64,000 nt of DNA from Nansenia antarctica. Its lineage: Eukaryota; Chordata; Actinopteri; Argentiniformes; Microstomatidae. The stretch spans positions 95,229,332 to 95,293,331 of the forward strand of contig OZ022339.1 of assembly GCA_963989245.1 (NCBI GenBank), written 5' to 3'. The notes below the pieces were generated by a model. It saw nothing but the letters and a program-made list of their open reading frames with translations. It ran no database searches and was not told the origin of the DNA. Below are positions 21,715-32,722 of this stretch, piece after piece (position 1 is the first letter of the stretch; every line of letters starts with the position of its first letter). The position numbers were made by a program, and so were the translations under genes.

Positions 21715-24623
21715 TCTACCAGCCGCTGTCGTTGCGTTATGCAGAATGGCTAGAAGGGGCAGGTATTCTGTCGGGCTGGCTGGACAGGACATTGAGGAGG
21801 GGATATGCACTACAGTTCATTCAGCCTCCTCCGCCCTTCAGGGGCGTGAGAGAGACTGTTTTGTCCTGCCCGATAAAAACACGTGCGCTCCAGGAGGAGA
21901 TTACGAATCTCCTAACAAAGGGCGCAGTGACAATGGTTCCGAGGGACCAGTGGGACATGGGGTGGTACTCCCCGTATTTCCTTGTCCCAAAGAAATCCGG
22001 AGGCATGAGACCCATACTAGATTTAAGGGTCCTCAACGAGAGAGTGGCGAAACGCCCCTTTCGTATGTTGACGACGAGGCGCCTTCTGTCTTGTATACAG
22101 AAAGGCGACTACGGAATCAGCATAGACCTGAGGGACGCGTATTTTCATGTGCCAATCACAGAGAGGCACAGGAAATTTCTACGTTTTGCCTTCCAAGGGA
22201 AGGTTTACGAGTACACGCGCCTGCCCTTCGGGTACGCGCTTGCTCCTCGAACTTTCTCCAAATGCGTGCAGACAGCACTCGAACCACTGAGGCGAAACGG
22301 GATACGCATATTAGCATATCTCTACGACCTACTGGTCTTGGCCCAATGCCCTAATCGAGCCATTCGGGACGCAACCTCACTGGTGCAGCACCTCACTCAG
22401 CTGGGGTTAGCTGTCAACTGGACAAAGAGTGCTCCGTGGCCGGCTCAACAGTTTTCCTATCTAGGCATTCAGTTGGATACTGCCAAGATGAGGGCCAGTT
22501 TATCGGCACCACGGAGAGCGACACTGACGTCAGCTCTCCGGGTGTGTCGAGTGACAAATACAATCACCGCTCTGTCAATGATGTCCTTACTAGGACTGAT
22601 GTCTGCAGCCCATGTAGTGGTCCCCTTAGGCCTATTACACATGCGCAGACTGCAGAGGTGGTTCGCACGACTGCGACTGGATCCAGTGAGACACCGTCGC
22701 AAGTTGATTATAATACCGAGATCGGTCAAGACCGACCTGAGCTACTGGAGAGACCCGCGCGTCATCGCGCGCGGAGTCGCCATGGGCAGACCGGCATCTC
22801 ACTACCCAGTCTTCACGGACGCGTCGTTGACTGGGTGGGGAGGAGTGTGTCAGGCAGGTTCGGTGGCAGGAAGATGGGGACCGTTAGAGACGCGTCACAT
22901 CAACCTGCTGGAACTCGAGGCGGTGAAGTTAACGCTACTTCATTTTGCCCCGGTGTTAAAGGATCTGGACGTGTTAGTCAGATCCGACAACAGGACAACA
23001 GTAGCATACATCAATCGTCAAGGGGGAGTACGCTCAGCGTCACTTCATCGCCTAGCGACAGATATATGGCTGTGGGCTGTCACACACCTGAGTTCGCTAA
23101 AAGCTCTCCACATTCCAGGTCTGCTCAACGAAGGATCTGTTATCACGGGGAGGCCCGAGGGACGACGACTGGAGGTTAGCACCCTCCATTGTGTCTCTGA
23201 TTTGGGCACGGTTCGGGCAAGCAGAAGTGGATCTGTTTGCGTCCCGGACGAATGCGCAGTGTCGCCTTTGGTTCTCCCTGCGCGGACAGGACAACCCGCC
23301 ATTGGGAGTCGATGCATTCGCACACCACCCATGGCCGAGGGTCCTGTTATACGCGTTCCCACCCCTGACATCTATCCTCCCACTGTTGGCACGAGTGAGG
23401 TCAGAGAGGCTAGAGTTAATTCTTGTAGCCCCGGACCGTCCCGGAGCCCTGTGGTTTCCGGAACTGATGGAGATGTTGGTAGAGGGCCCATGGCCCATAC
23501 CTCATCGACAAGATGCACTCTCTCAAGCCAGAGGCTTGGTGAGGGGGCCGCCTATGATGGGGGGCCCCCTCATGACCTGGTTACTGAGAGGGATTTGTTA
23601 GAACGCAGGGGTCTGACAGACGCGGTCATTCAGACCATTCAGAGTGCGCGCGCGCAATCCACTGCAAAGGGATATGCGGCGCGCTGGCGAGTGTTTACAC
23701 AGTGGTGTGAGGGACAGGACGTTGACCCAGTCTGCTGTCGGGTCGAAACGTTCTTGTGCTTCTTACAGTCGCTGTTTGACAAGGGATTGGCGGCGGGAAC
23801 TATTAAAGTTTACGCGGCTGCCATCTCAGCTTGTCATGAGGGTTTTGCGACAACGACACTGTTCAGTCATTCGCTGGTTAAGCGTTTTTTGACTGGAGTG
23901 TGTAGGCTTAGACGCCCTCATAGGACTCTAATGCCAAAATGGGACCTGTCGATTGTGCTAGAGGCGCTGTGCGTGCCCCCATTCGAACCCATTGACACTG
24001 TGTCGTTGCGTTTATTGTCTCTCAAGACGAGTCTACTCCTCGCCTTGACTACGGCTAAGCGAGTGAGTGATTTATGTGCTCTCTCGACACGGGCAGATTG
24101 TTTGATCATATCTGATGACGAAACAAAAGCTGTGTTACGCCCTAACCCGGCTTTTATCCCTAAGGTTAATCGTGGGTTTAGGGTTCAGAGCTGTGCTCTG
24201 AGCGCCTTTTTTCCTCCTCCTCACGACGGAGAGAGGGAGAGGCATTTACATTGTCTATGTCCGGTGCGCGCGTTGGCACAATATGTGAAGCGCACGGCAG
24301 GACTGAGATCTTCTCCCCAGCTTCTGATCTGCTACGGCGGACAGAAAGCCGGGGCACCACTCTCGAAGCAGAGGCTGTCCCATTGGATTTGCGAGGCTAT
24401 TAGCCTCGCATACGAATCGAAGGGGCAGCCCGTGCCGACTGGCATTCGGGCTCATTCCACCAGGGGCATGGCCACATCAGTGGCCATTCTCAGGGGAGTG
24501 GGAGTGGAGGAGATATGTGAGGCGGCGTCTTGGTCGTCGCCATCACTTTTTGTACGGTATTACTTGAAAGATATTTCTTCCTCATCCTTTTCTCATTCTG
24601 TCCTCAGTTTTGCTGATGACTGA
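21642..24623 (+). pseudogene. DIRS RT-RNase H-tyrosine recombinase polyprotein with defects
   Basis: A 993-codon frame. The first about 26 residues come from hAT sequence; DIRS homology begins at LPLSLRYAEWLEGAG or nearby. RT: VPKKSGGMRPILDLRVLN, D162 in SIDLRDAYFHV, and YLYD at 226-229 where YLDD is expected, so the first active-site Asp has become Tyr. RNase H: D393 (FTDAS), E424 (LLELEAV), D449 (RSDNRTTVAYIN). Recombinase: R807 (TAKRVSDLCAL), H938 and R941 (RAHSTRGMAT), W964, Y973/Y974. Between about 23130 and 23590 the conserved linker (DLLSRGGPRDDDWRL, AEVDLFASRTNAQCRLWFSL) is in another frame (positions 23191-23601), so two compensating indels are present. The copy is probably inactive for reverse transcription but retains a full set of recombinase residues. 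Confidence 0.85.
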
Positions 24624-25385
24624 TGTAGTGGGGAAGGCACTTGGATTACCCTGGTCATGGGGATTCTATTCAAGTGCTGTCAGGATGAATACGGATGTGC
24701 CTGGGGAGGGGACCCTCCTCCAGGACATGTTCCGTTAGATCAACAACCCTACGTGCTCACGTAAGGGTTAGATCAGTGATATTTCTTCCGCATCCTTTTC
24801 TCATTCTGTCCTCAGTTTTGCTGATGACTGATGTAGTGGGGAAAGCACTTGGATTACCCTGGTTGGGGATTCTATTCAAGTGCTGTCAGGATGATTACGG
24901 ATGTGCCTGGGGAGGGGACCCTCCTCCAGGACATGTTCCGTTAGATCTACAACCCTACGTGCTCACGTAAGGGTTAGGTCAGTGATATTCTTCCTCAATC
25001 CTTTCTCATTCTGTCCTCAGTTTTTGCTGATGACTGATGTTGTGGGAAGGGCACTTGGATTACCCTGGTCATGGGGATTCTATTCAAGTGCTGTCAGGAT
25101 GAATACGGATGTGCCTGGGGAGGGACCCTCCTCCAGGACATGTCTGTTAGATCAACAACCCAACGTAAGGGTTAGGTAAGTGATATTTCTTCCTCATCCT
25201 TTTCTCACTCTGTCCTCAGTTTGCTGAGGACTGATGTAGTGGGGATGGCACTTGGATTACCCTGGTTGGGGATGCTATTCAAGTGCTGTCAGGATGATTA
25301 CGGATGTGCCTGGGGAGGGGACCCTCCTCCAGGACATGTTCCGTTAGATCTACAACCCTGCGTGCTCACGTAAGGGCTAGATCAG
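24585..25385. repeat. About 200-bp tandem repeat, four copies, in the DIRS 3' region
   Basis: Units beginning at about 24612, 24820, 25026 and 25223 each contain CTGATGACTGATGTAGTGGG (with small differences), GCACTTGGATTACCCTGG and ACCCTCCTCCAGGACATGT. The first unit overlaps the end of the recombinase frame, so the duplication copied the coding 3' end and untranslated region. Confidence 0.9.
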
Positions 25386-25525
25386 TGGAGCAGACTCGTG
25401 TGGGTTGGGCCAACTTTTTAAGGTTGTCTTGAACCAACATCAGTGGTCAGCTCCGGGTGCCGCTGAGATTGTTTTCGGATTAATAGTCTCAGTGGGGGTA
25501 CATTTGGCCTCGCTCGCTCCGCCTA

Positions 25526-25622
25526 AACCAATAGGAGCAGAGCTCCCCTATGGGGCGGAGCTCCACGATATAGAACGATAGTTATGGAGATAGACTCCAG
25601 TTCTATGAGTGGAGCGGAGCCC
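25526..25622. repeat. DIRS internal complementary region
   Basis: 25526-25567 is complementary to the left end (19244-19287; shared GGAGCAGAGCTCCCCTATGG). 25570-25622 is complementary to the right end (25797-25847; shared GGAGATAGACTCCAGTTCTA). The two complements are directly adjacent, the arrangement thought to template joining of the ends of DIRS circles. Confidence 0.9.
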
Positions 25623-25664
25623 CATAGGGCTGCTGGCCCACTTCGACTCGTTCAAACCCGGCTG

Positions 25665-25847
25665 TTTTGTATGTTTGGGAGAATGATGGAGCGAAGTACA
25701 CCCCTTTATATAGCACCCCAGGCGGGCGCAGGCATTGAAAAATTCAGTCATTGGCTACTTTAGGTAGCTGGTAAACCAATAGGAGCAGAGCTCCCCTATG
25801 GGGCTCCGCTCCACTCATAGAACTGGAGTCTATCTCCATAACTATCG
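25665..25847 (-). repeat. Right inverted terminal repeat of the DIRS element
   Basis: Inverse copy of 19250-19400, including the TATA box and GGAGAATGATGGAGCGAAGT, followed by about 50 bp unique to the right end and complementary to 25570-25622. Confidence 0.85.
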
Positions 25848-25883
25848 AAGCAGTGCAACAATTGTCTGTACTCCTGAAGGCAT

Positions 25884-27469
25884 TTGGAGCGTATTCACAG
25901 CAAGGAGCTGGAGGTAGCAAAAGCACTTTGTTTCCCAAAGGGTTCAAAACAAAGACGATTGCAGTTAGAACATCTCCGAAACAAAGGTAACTTTGCACAT
26001 AATGCTGAAGTTTTGAGAACAGGCACAGGAACACTGGTTGCACGCAAGCAGCCAAGAGAAGATTCCCAAGCACAAGACTACATGCACTGTCTCTACTGTC
26101 AAGGGTTGTTCACAAAAAGGGCGCTGTGGAGACATGTGCAGATTTGCAATTTCAAACCTGGCAGTGTCAATCCCAAACCGGGAAAAACTAGAGTCCAAGC
26201 CCTCTGTGCCTTTGCAGAACCCACACCTGCTGGAGTTTCTGAAGAGCTATGGAAACTGGTGAGCAACATGAACCAGGATGCTGTTGCACATGCAGTCAAA
26301 AGTGACTGGTGCATCATGGAGATGGGGAAGCACCTCTACAACAAGCATGGTTCTGACATTGACAAGCATGAATATATCCGGCAAAAGTTGAGGGAGCTTG
26401 GTAGACTTCGAGTACATGGTGCTGAGGTCACAACCATGAAGACGATCAAAGAATATGTCGTACCAGCAAACTTCATGCAGACAGTCAATGCAGTGAAACA
26501 CACAGCACAAGTCAATAAAGTCAAATCCAAATCACTTCCTCTGAAACTTGGACACAGCCTCAAGAAGATGTCTATGCTCCTGGAGAGTGATGCGATGATT
26601 AAAGGAGACAAGGATGCCGCAGAGGAAGCCCGCTCCTTCCGAAACATCTACGAAGCGAAATGGCACGAGCTTGTATCAACCACATCTTTGAGGAGCCTCA
26701 ATGAGTCCAAGTGGAATGCCCCTCAGCTGCTGCCTTTCAGAAGATGTGAAAACATTACACACTTACCTGGATGAGAAGCAGCAGCAGTACCGACATGATT
26801 TGGAATCTGAGGCGTCATCGCAGAACTGGGCCAGCCTGGCAAAGGTGACTCTGGCACAGGTTATCCTATTCAACCGGCGTAGAGAAGGGGAAGTGTCCAA
26901 AATGTCCCTCTCTGCATTCACATCAAGAGACGCATCAGCACCTCACGAGGACGTCAACCTTGCCCTCTCTGAGCTCGAGAAAAAGCTCTGCCATCATTTC
27001 ACCAGGATAGAAATTAGAGGAAAGAGAGGTAGGAAGGTTGCTGTCCTCCTAAGCCCAGCGATGCAGGAAGCACTTGACGTACTACATCAAAAGAGAAATG
27101 AGTGTGGCATCCTCAAAGAAAACACATATGTGTTTGCCAGACCAGGAGCGATGTCACACTACAGAGGGTCAGATTGCATCCGCCAGTTTGGCCAACGCTG
27201 TGATGTCAAGAATCCTCCCTCACTCACCTCAACAAGACTGAGGAAGCACGTGGCTACCTTATCTAAGGTACTAAACCTTCAGGAGACGGAGCTCGACCAG
27301 CTGGCAGATTTTATGGGCCATGACATTAGGGTGCATCGGCAGTTTTATCGGTTACCGGAGGGCACCCTTCAACTTGCCAAGATCAGTAAAATCCTGATGG
27401 CCATGGAGCAGGGACGCCTTGCGGAGTTCCAAGGCAAGAGCCTTGAGGAGATCAACATTGATCCGAGTG
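25884..27469 (+). pseudogene. Crypton-like tyrosine recombinase gene, main exon
   Basis: Begins at an acceptor-like TCCTGAAG before codons for HLERIHSKELEVAKALCFPK, part of a C2H2-like finger whose Cys half lies upstream (QCNNCLYS). A second finger follows (CLYCQGLFTKRALWRHVQIC). The C-terminal half is a tyrosine-recombinase catalytic domain: FNRRREGEVSKM (first Arg), STRLRKHVATLS (second Arg; the usual His is Thr), LADFMGHD (His) and RQFYRLPE (nucleophile Tyr). The frame changes at about 26739 (PQLLPF, then EDVKTLHTYLDEKQQQYRHD) through an apparent 2-bp loss, so this copy is damaged unless corrected by assembly. It ends at the donor CCGAGTG|GTATGT at 27469. The family is abundant in fish; I infer relation to Cryptons or domesticated recombinases, not proven here. 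Confidence 0.7.
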
Positions 27470-27577
27470 GTATGTAGTTTCTGCTTTAGTCAACTATTGT
27501 GATTTTGAGCTTTAAATGGGCACAACATCGTAACACTTAATGACTAAGTTGTACTGTATTTTATACCACCTGTTTAG

Positions 27578-27652
27578 AAAGAATCCAGTTGAATAAGCAT
27601 ACTGAGTCTGAAGATGACCTTGCAGAGGTGGAGTATGAACGGGACATGGAAG
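27578..27652 (+). CDS. Second exon downstream of the recombinase domain
   Basis: A 75-bp exon between TGTTTAG and GAAG|GTACAG. Joined to 27469 in phase 1 it reads ERIQLNKHTESEDDLAEVEY followed by ERDME, an acidic linker. Both junctions keep the frame, which supports splicing rather than chance. Confidence 0.6.
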
Positions 27653-28042
27653 GTACAGTATGTATTTTTATGTTATGTAGTACATCTTTAAAGCTTTGTC
27701 CCTAATCAGGGTGTCAGTAGGTCCTTAAAAAGGCTTAAATGTAATCATAATAAACACTCCCTTTACTTGCATACAATCAAAATATCAATTAAAGGTTAAA
27801 AAGACAGCGGCACACATCCAAACATTTCCATCACAGGTAGAGAGACAGCAGACACAATCATCATACTGTGATTCCAGTACACCTTATATTTATATACACT
27901 TACAACATCAGGCACAAGTCAATAAAAGTTGTCTCCTGTGGCATCATCAAATGACATAAAACAAACATCTTGATACATCCTCAACACTCACACAACTCTC
28001 ATACCAGGTTAAACAGACGGCTGCTATAGCTATATATATATA

Positions 28043-28888
28043 CAGTGTTTCCTCTACATGCATTTATTGGTGGCGGGCCACCACGATCGAATTTCCTCCG
28101 CCACGAATTGATTCAGTCCACACAACAACAACAAAAAAAAGTTCTAAAAAAAAAAAAAAAAAAAACTGAACATTTTAGCTGATTAAAATATATCTGATCC
28201 TAGATCAGCGCTATAATGGATGTTGACTAAAAGTGCACCTAAATCCACGCCCATCTCTCTCTAACCGCTGATCCAAAATCAGATTAATGACATTAAACAT
28301 TCAGTCCGCGTTTGACTGGCTGACAGCGTCAGTAACATGTGGGCTGCGTTCGTCAACTCGCTCTGAGAGCGCCGGAGCGCTACACTGGGTTCAACGTCAA
28401 GTCATTTGATTGGACAAGAGGCGTTCCGCGAGTGCTGATCAGATTTCCAGAGCGTGTTTGACGAACGCAGCCAGCGTCAGTCAACATGTTGAGTTTTGAG
28501 CAGAGTGTAAACGTCTGCTAGTCGCGCGCTGCACGGAAATGGTGACAGTCACGCAGAATGTGCCATTTCAAAATAAAGGTGTATCTTTAAGATGACGATA
28601 TAGATCGATGTTTTTACATTGCGTCGATGTAATCAGATCGTTAGTCAATGAATCGATGTGAATCGATGTATCGTTACACCCCTAGAAACCGGTATCACAA
28701 GTTTATATTCTGTATATTCATTTTTATTTTTTTTGCCATCCTACCTCTAGTTTTGTATAAAATTAGGTCGAAATTAGGTCGTTGTTTTGAGCGCGCGTGC
28801 GCGTTTCATGCGCGTGCACGTGAAAAAAAATCGCGCGCGCGGATAGCGCTATCCGCCACCATTGTAAACAATCCTGGAGGAAACACTG
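28043..28888. mobile_element. hAT-like non-autonomous element
   Basis: Starts CAGTGTTTCCTCTAC and ends GGAGGAAACACTG, an inverted repeat of the CAGTGTTTCC type. It lies in a (TA)n context, so the 8-bp duplication cannot be read. A small MITE is nested at 28342-28472. Confidence 0.7.
28342..28472. mobile_element. Small MITE with GGCTGCGTTCGTC ends
   Basis: Inverted ends GGCTGCGTTCGTCAAC and the complement of GTTTGACGAACGCAGCC. Internal words AGCGCTACACTGGGTTCAAC and TTTGATTGGACAAGAGGCGT recur at 21350-21475 and, more diverged, at about 40577-40693. Confidence 0.8.
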
Positions 28889-29099
28889 TATACAGGCACG
28901 CGGGAAGGTATTTTGACTGGGGGTGCTGAGGTGCTGTCTATATACGCTACAGGGAAAAAAATTGCCAGGGAAAAAATTATAACGATTTCTCTCCCTCCCT
29001 CTCGCTGATTGCTCGTTCGCTCACACGCACACAGTGGCATAACGACGGGCCCCAATGCACGGGCAATAATAGTTAAGCACGCACCCATGCACCCACACA

Positions 29100-29500
29100 C
29101 TACAAAGACGTAACGTTAAATATTTTACCAACAATGTGTTGGAATTTACAGTAATTTCCACTCAGCTCACAGTGTCCCACAATGTCCACAAACATGATGT
29201 TGACCATTATTACAGACAGCACTCCATGTCGATTGGTATTGCATCTTAACGGAAGCCCTTCGCTGCCGAAGAATCGGATGGATCTGAATATCAGTTCTAA
29301 TACGTTTCTGGCCGTCTGTTGCTCTTTCTCAACAACGTCCGACAGTAGAGCATTAATGGGAGTGTTGTTAAGCGAAGCAAGCAATCTCACCGATTCTGAA
29401 TGTATGTCAGACATCTCGTGTTGGCTAAACTTACAAAAGCATCCTACTGTAAATGCACTTGTCTTTCTGTCGTGGTGCCTTAACCCCTTCTCTATATAGC
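29100..29500 (-). pseudogene. hAT transposase N-terminal fragment (ZMYM1-like)
   Basis: Minus-strand reading gives SAFTVGCFCKFSQHEMSDIH, then VVEKEQQTARNVLELIFRSI, then RFFGSEGLPLRCNTNRHGVL, the segment after the TTF-type zinc finger in hAT transposases of the DUF4371 group. The frame breaks on both sides and no catalytic domain follows. Confidence 0.65.
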
Positions 29501-29937
29501 TTTACTGCAAGAGAAGCAAAGAACAGGGTCTCTTTCAGTGACATAATGCAACCATTTCCACCTGGTAAACCAGCTTTTTTTAAAATGAAATGAAACTCGA
29601 ATGTCTCTGTTCCAATTTTCCTCCCAGGAAAACGTATGTCTGGTCGACACGGCTCGTCAAACGGGGGTGGGGGTGGGGGTGTCAAGACTCGGATGTCAAG
29701 TCCCTAGCAAGATATGACCATGTGATCACTAACATTAAAACTAACAAACACATTTTTACATTTATTACAAAAAACACATTTATTTTTATTCCCAAAAGCA
29801 ACAATAGTTATTATATTGTTTTAAATTATTGTTTGAATAATATTTTTATTTTTTAAAATTCAGGCAGGAGGAGCTCCTTCTGCTTGCCGCTAGGGGGTGC
29901 TGCAGCACCCTCAGCACCCCCCTTCCCGCGTCCCTGA

Positions 29938-29938
<1 letters not shown>

Positions 29939-29999
<61 letters not shown>

Positions 30000-30012
30000 T
30001 AGATAGATAGAT
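29939..30012. repeat. (TA)n then (GATA)n microsatellite
   Basis: About 29 TA dinucleotides followed by four GATA units, immediately upstream of the first copy of the tandemly duplicated block. Confidence 0.95.
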
Positions 30013-30097
30013 TTCACTCTGTGATTCTCATATCGGCTGGGATTCTACATGAATTTTGAAGTTTAAACAAGAATAATTTCATCTTGTCATTCAATAG

Positions 30098-30214
30098 TTC
30101 CTGACGTGAGTACACAGCAAAAGCAAAAACGGAGTGGGTCGCCGCAAGTAAATGAAGGGGAAACTCATTCAGATGGAGACGACATCCCCGTCCAAAAGAC
30201 AAAGTCAAAGACAG
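30098..30214 (+). CDS. Recombinase-gene exon, copy 1 of a triplicated exon
   Basis: A 117-bp exon between CATTCAATAG and AAGACAG|GTAAGG. Joined in phase 1 it reads VPDVSTQQKQKRSGSPQVNE followed by GETHSDGDDIPVQKTKSKT, a Lys/Ser-rich low-complexity linker. Being 39 codons long with the same phase at both ends, it can be inserted repeatedly without changing the frame. Confidence 0.6.
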
Positions 30215-30589
30215 GTAAGGATATTGTATATGTATCAAAGACATTACATTTGCAGAGTGACATAAATGTACTGAATAGAGAATCCAATATACATACAGTG
30301 ACAAGTGACAGAAGGGGAGGTTCCCAGTCTGAGAATGGAAGAGAGGGGGTGGTCAGGTACTGTTGTACAGCCTGATGGCTGTTGGCACTAAGGGGTACCT
30401 GAACCGATCTGTTTTGCACTTGGGAGGGATGAGCCTATTGCTGAAGGTGCTCCCCATCTGCCACAGCTCATCATAGATGAGAGGAGTTGTCCAGGATGAT
30501 TTTCATTCTGTCCATCATCCTCCTCTCCACCAGTGATTAGCTAAGTATATTAGTTTGTCTTAACAGTCCCCACTGAAATGTAGATCAAG

Positions 30590-31645
30590 CAGGGTGTGTT
30601 AAGGGGATACCCAGGAGTACTGCATACCTGAAAGGTTCAGTTCTCAGCATTTATGTTTAACAACCAGTGTGTTAAGGTGTTCCCAAGAACAGTATACCTG
30701 AGAAGTGTGTTAAGGTGTTCCCAAGAAGAATAGCAATACCTGGAGAAGTGTGTTAAGATGTTCCTCAGAAGAACAGTATACCTGAGAAGTGTGTTAAGAT
30801 GTTCCCCAGAACAGTATACCTGAGAAGTGTGTTAAGATGTTCCCCAGAACAGTATACCTGAGAAGTGTGTTAAGGTGTTCCCAAGAACAGTATACCTGAG
30901 AAGTGTGTTAAGGTGTTCCCCAGAAGAACAGTATACCTGAGAAGTGTGTTAAGATGTTCCCCAGAAGAACAGTATACCTGAGAAGTGTGTTAAGGTGTTC
31001 CCAAGAAGAATAGCAATACCTGAGAAGTGTGTTAAGATGTTCCTCAGAAGAACAGTATACCTGAGAAGTGTGTTAAGGTGTTCCCCAGAAGAACAGTATA
31101 CCTGAGAAGTGTGTTAAGGTGTTCCCAAGAACAGTATACCTGAGAAGTGTGTTAAGGTGTTCCCAAGAACAGTATACCTGAGAAGTGTGTTAAGATGTTC
31201 CCCAGAAGAACAGTATACCTGAGAAGTGTGTTAAGGTGTTCCCAAGAACAGTATACCTGAGAAGTGTGTTAAGATGTTCCCCAAAAGAACAGTATACCTG
31301 AGAAGTGTGTTAAGGTGTTCCCAAGAAGAACAGTATACCTGAGAAGTGTGTTAAGATGTTCCCCAGAAGAACAGTATACCTGAGAAGTGTGTTAAGGTGT
31401 TCCCAAGAAGAATAGCAATACCTGAGAAGTGTGTTAAAATGTTCCTCAGAAGAACAGTATACCTGAGAAGTGTGTTAAGGTGTTCCCCAGAACAGTATAC
31501 CTGAGAAGTGTGTTAAGGTGTTCCCCAGAAGAACAGTATACCTGAGAAGTGTGTTAAGGTGTTCCCCAGAAGAACAGTATACCTGAGAAGTGTGTTAAGG
31601 TGTTCCCCAGAAGAACAGCATACCTGAGAAGTGTGTTAAGATCTT
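30590..31645 (+). repeat. 41-44-bp minisatellite, copy in unit 1
   Basis: About two dozen tandem copies of a unit containing AGTATACCTGAGAAGTGTGT and TAAGGTGTTCCCCAGAAG, with variants AAG/AAT and GGTG/GATG. It lies in the intron after the 30098 exon. Confidence 0.95.
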
Positions 31646-31717
31646 GATACATCTTGATACATCCTCAACACTCACACAACTCTCATACCAGGTTAGACAG
31701 ACAGCTGCTATATATAC

Positions 31718-32474
31718 CAGTGGAGGCTCCACCATAGAGGTGGAGGAGGCCTGGCCTCCCCAATAATTTGAGAGAAGAGAGAGAGATTTAAAAAAGCAAT
31801 AATTATATTTTTTATCAGACACACAACATACAATTCAGAACAATACTTCATCCATTTCTAATATTTATCCTGCAGAACAGCACTCATACACGCGTGTGGC
31901 GGAAAAAGGTACTACACGGAGGCCAGGCCTCCTGTCGGAAAGTGGTTTCTCATAGAAGTCAATGTAATGCAATCTTTTTCATGGCAATATGTGATTGGCC
32001 AAATCACTGAAAATGGGTGGGCACAGGAGGCCTGGCCTCCGTGTAGTACCTTTTTCCGCCACACGCGTATGAGTGCTGTTCTGCAGGATAAATATTAGAA
32101 ATGGATAAAGTATTGTTCTGAATTGTATGTTGTGTGTCTGATTGACATAGTGTTTGAGTGCTTTTGACATGTCATTGATTGTATGTAGTATGTTGTGGTG
32201 AATGTTGTGAGCCTGAGCAGAAGGGACAATAGCTGCTGCAGGCGGACCAGAGATTCATGCCAATTGTTTTGTTTATTTGATGACCCATTGTGCAGGCAAT
32301 AAAAGCTGCTTCATCCACCATCCTGAGAGTGTCCCAATCCCTTCAGTACCGCCAAACATAAATTAATAATTTTTAACAAAGACAGATAAGAAGAACAGGG
32401 AACATTCCATCGCGAGTGAAGCGAGCGGGAAATAAATTGGCCTCCTCAATTCTGGAAGTCACCAGCCTCCACTG
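31718..32474. mobile_element. Hairpin-forming hAT-like MITE, unit 1 copy
   Basis: Ends CAGTGGAGGCT and AGCCTCCACTG in (TA)n. Inside, arms of about 125 bp at 31818-31943 and 32015-32142 are inverted copies of each other (shared ACAACATACAATTCAGAAC and CACACGCGTATGAGTGCTG-type words) with a loop of about 70 bp. A transcript would fold into a long hairpin. Confidence 0.75.
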
Positions 32475-32501
32475 ATATATATATAGGGCCTATATATATA
32501 T

Positions 32502-32620
32502 AATTGTTTTCCTCTTGCTCTGAGGAAAACAATTGGCCTCCTCAATTCTGGAAGTCACCAGCCTCCACTGATATACTATATATATATAATTGTTTTCCTC
32601 TTGCTCTGAGGAAAACAATT
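32502..32620. repeat. Two tandem perfect hairpins, unit 1
   Basis: AATTGTTTTCCTC, a 7-base loop, then GAGGAAAACAATT form a 13-bp perfect stem at 32502-32534 and again at 32588-32620. Each is followed by CCTCCTCAATTCTGGAAGTC, the end of the adjacent hAT-like element. Confidence 0.9.
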
Positions 32621-32658
32621 GGCCTCCTCAATTCTGGAAGTCACCAGCCTCCACTGAT

Positions 32659-32662
<4 letters not shown>

Positions 32663-32699
<37 letters not shown>

Positions 32700-32722
32700 A
32701 AGAGAGAGAAAGAGAGAGAAAG

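Larger units (their letters stand above)
19244..25847 (+). mobile_element. DIRS-type tyrosine-recombinase retrotransposon, complete ends
   Basis: A 6,604-bp element of gag-like frame, RT, RNase H and tyrosine recombinase, with split inverted termini. The sequence at 25526-25622 is complementary to the left end followed directly by the complement of the right end, the internal complementary region diagnostic of DIRS elements. Reading that junction fixes the ends as TTCTATATCGTGG (left) and CCATAACTATCG (right). There is no target duplication, as expected for recombinase-mediated integration. A hAT fragment interrupts it at about 20533-21714. No methyltransferase domain was recognised. Confidence 0.9.

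Noticed and set aside
22436..23179. 247-codon frame overlapping the DIRS polyprotein
   Set aside because: An out-of-frame shadow of the RT/RNase H region, where the conserved motifs read in the 21642 frame.
30590..31645. CRISPR-like array of regularly spaced repeats
   Set aside because: The units are contiguous 41-44-bp tandem copies without unique spacers, in a eukaryotic intron; it is a minisatellite.
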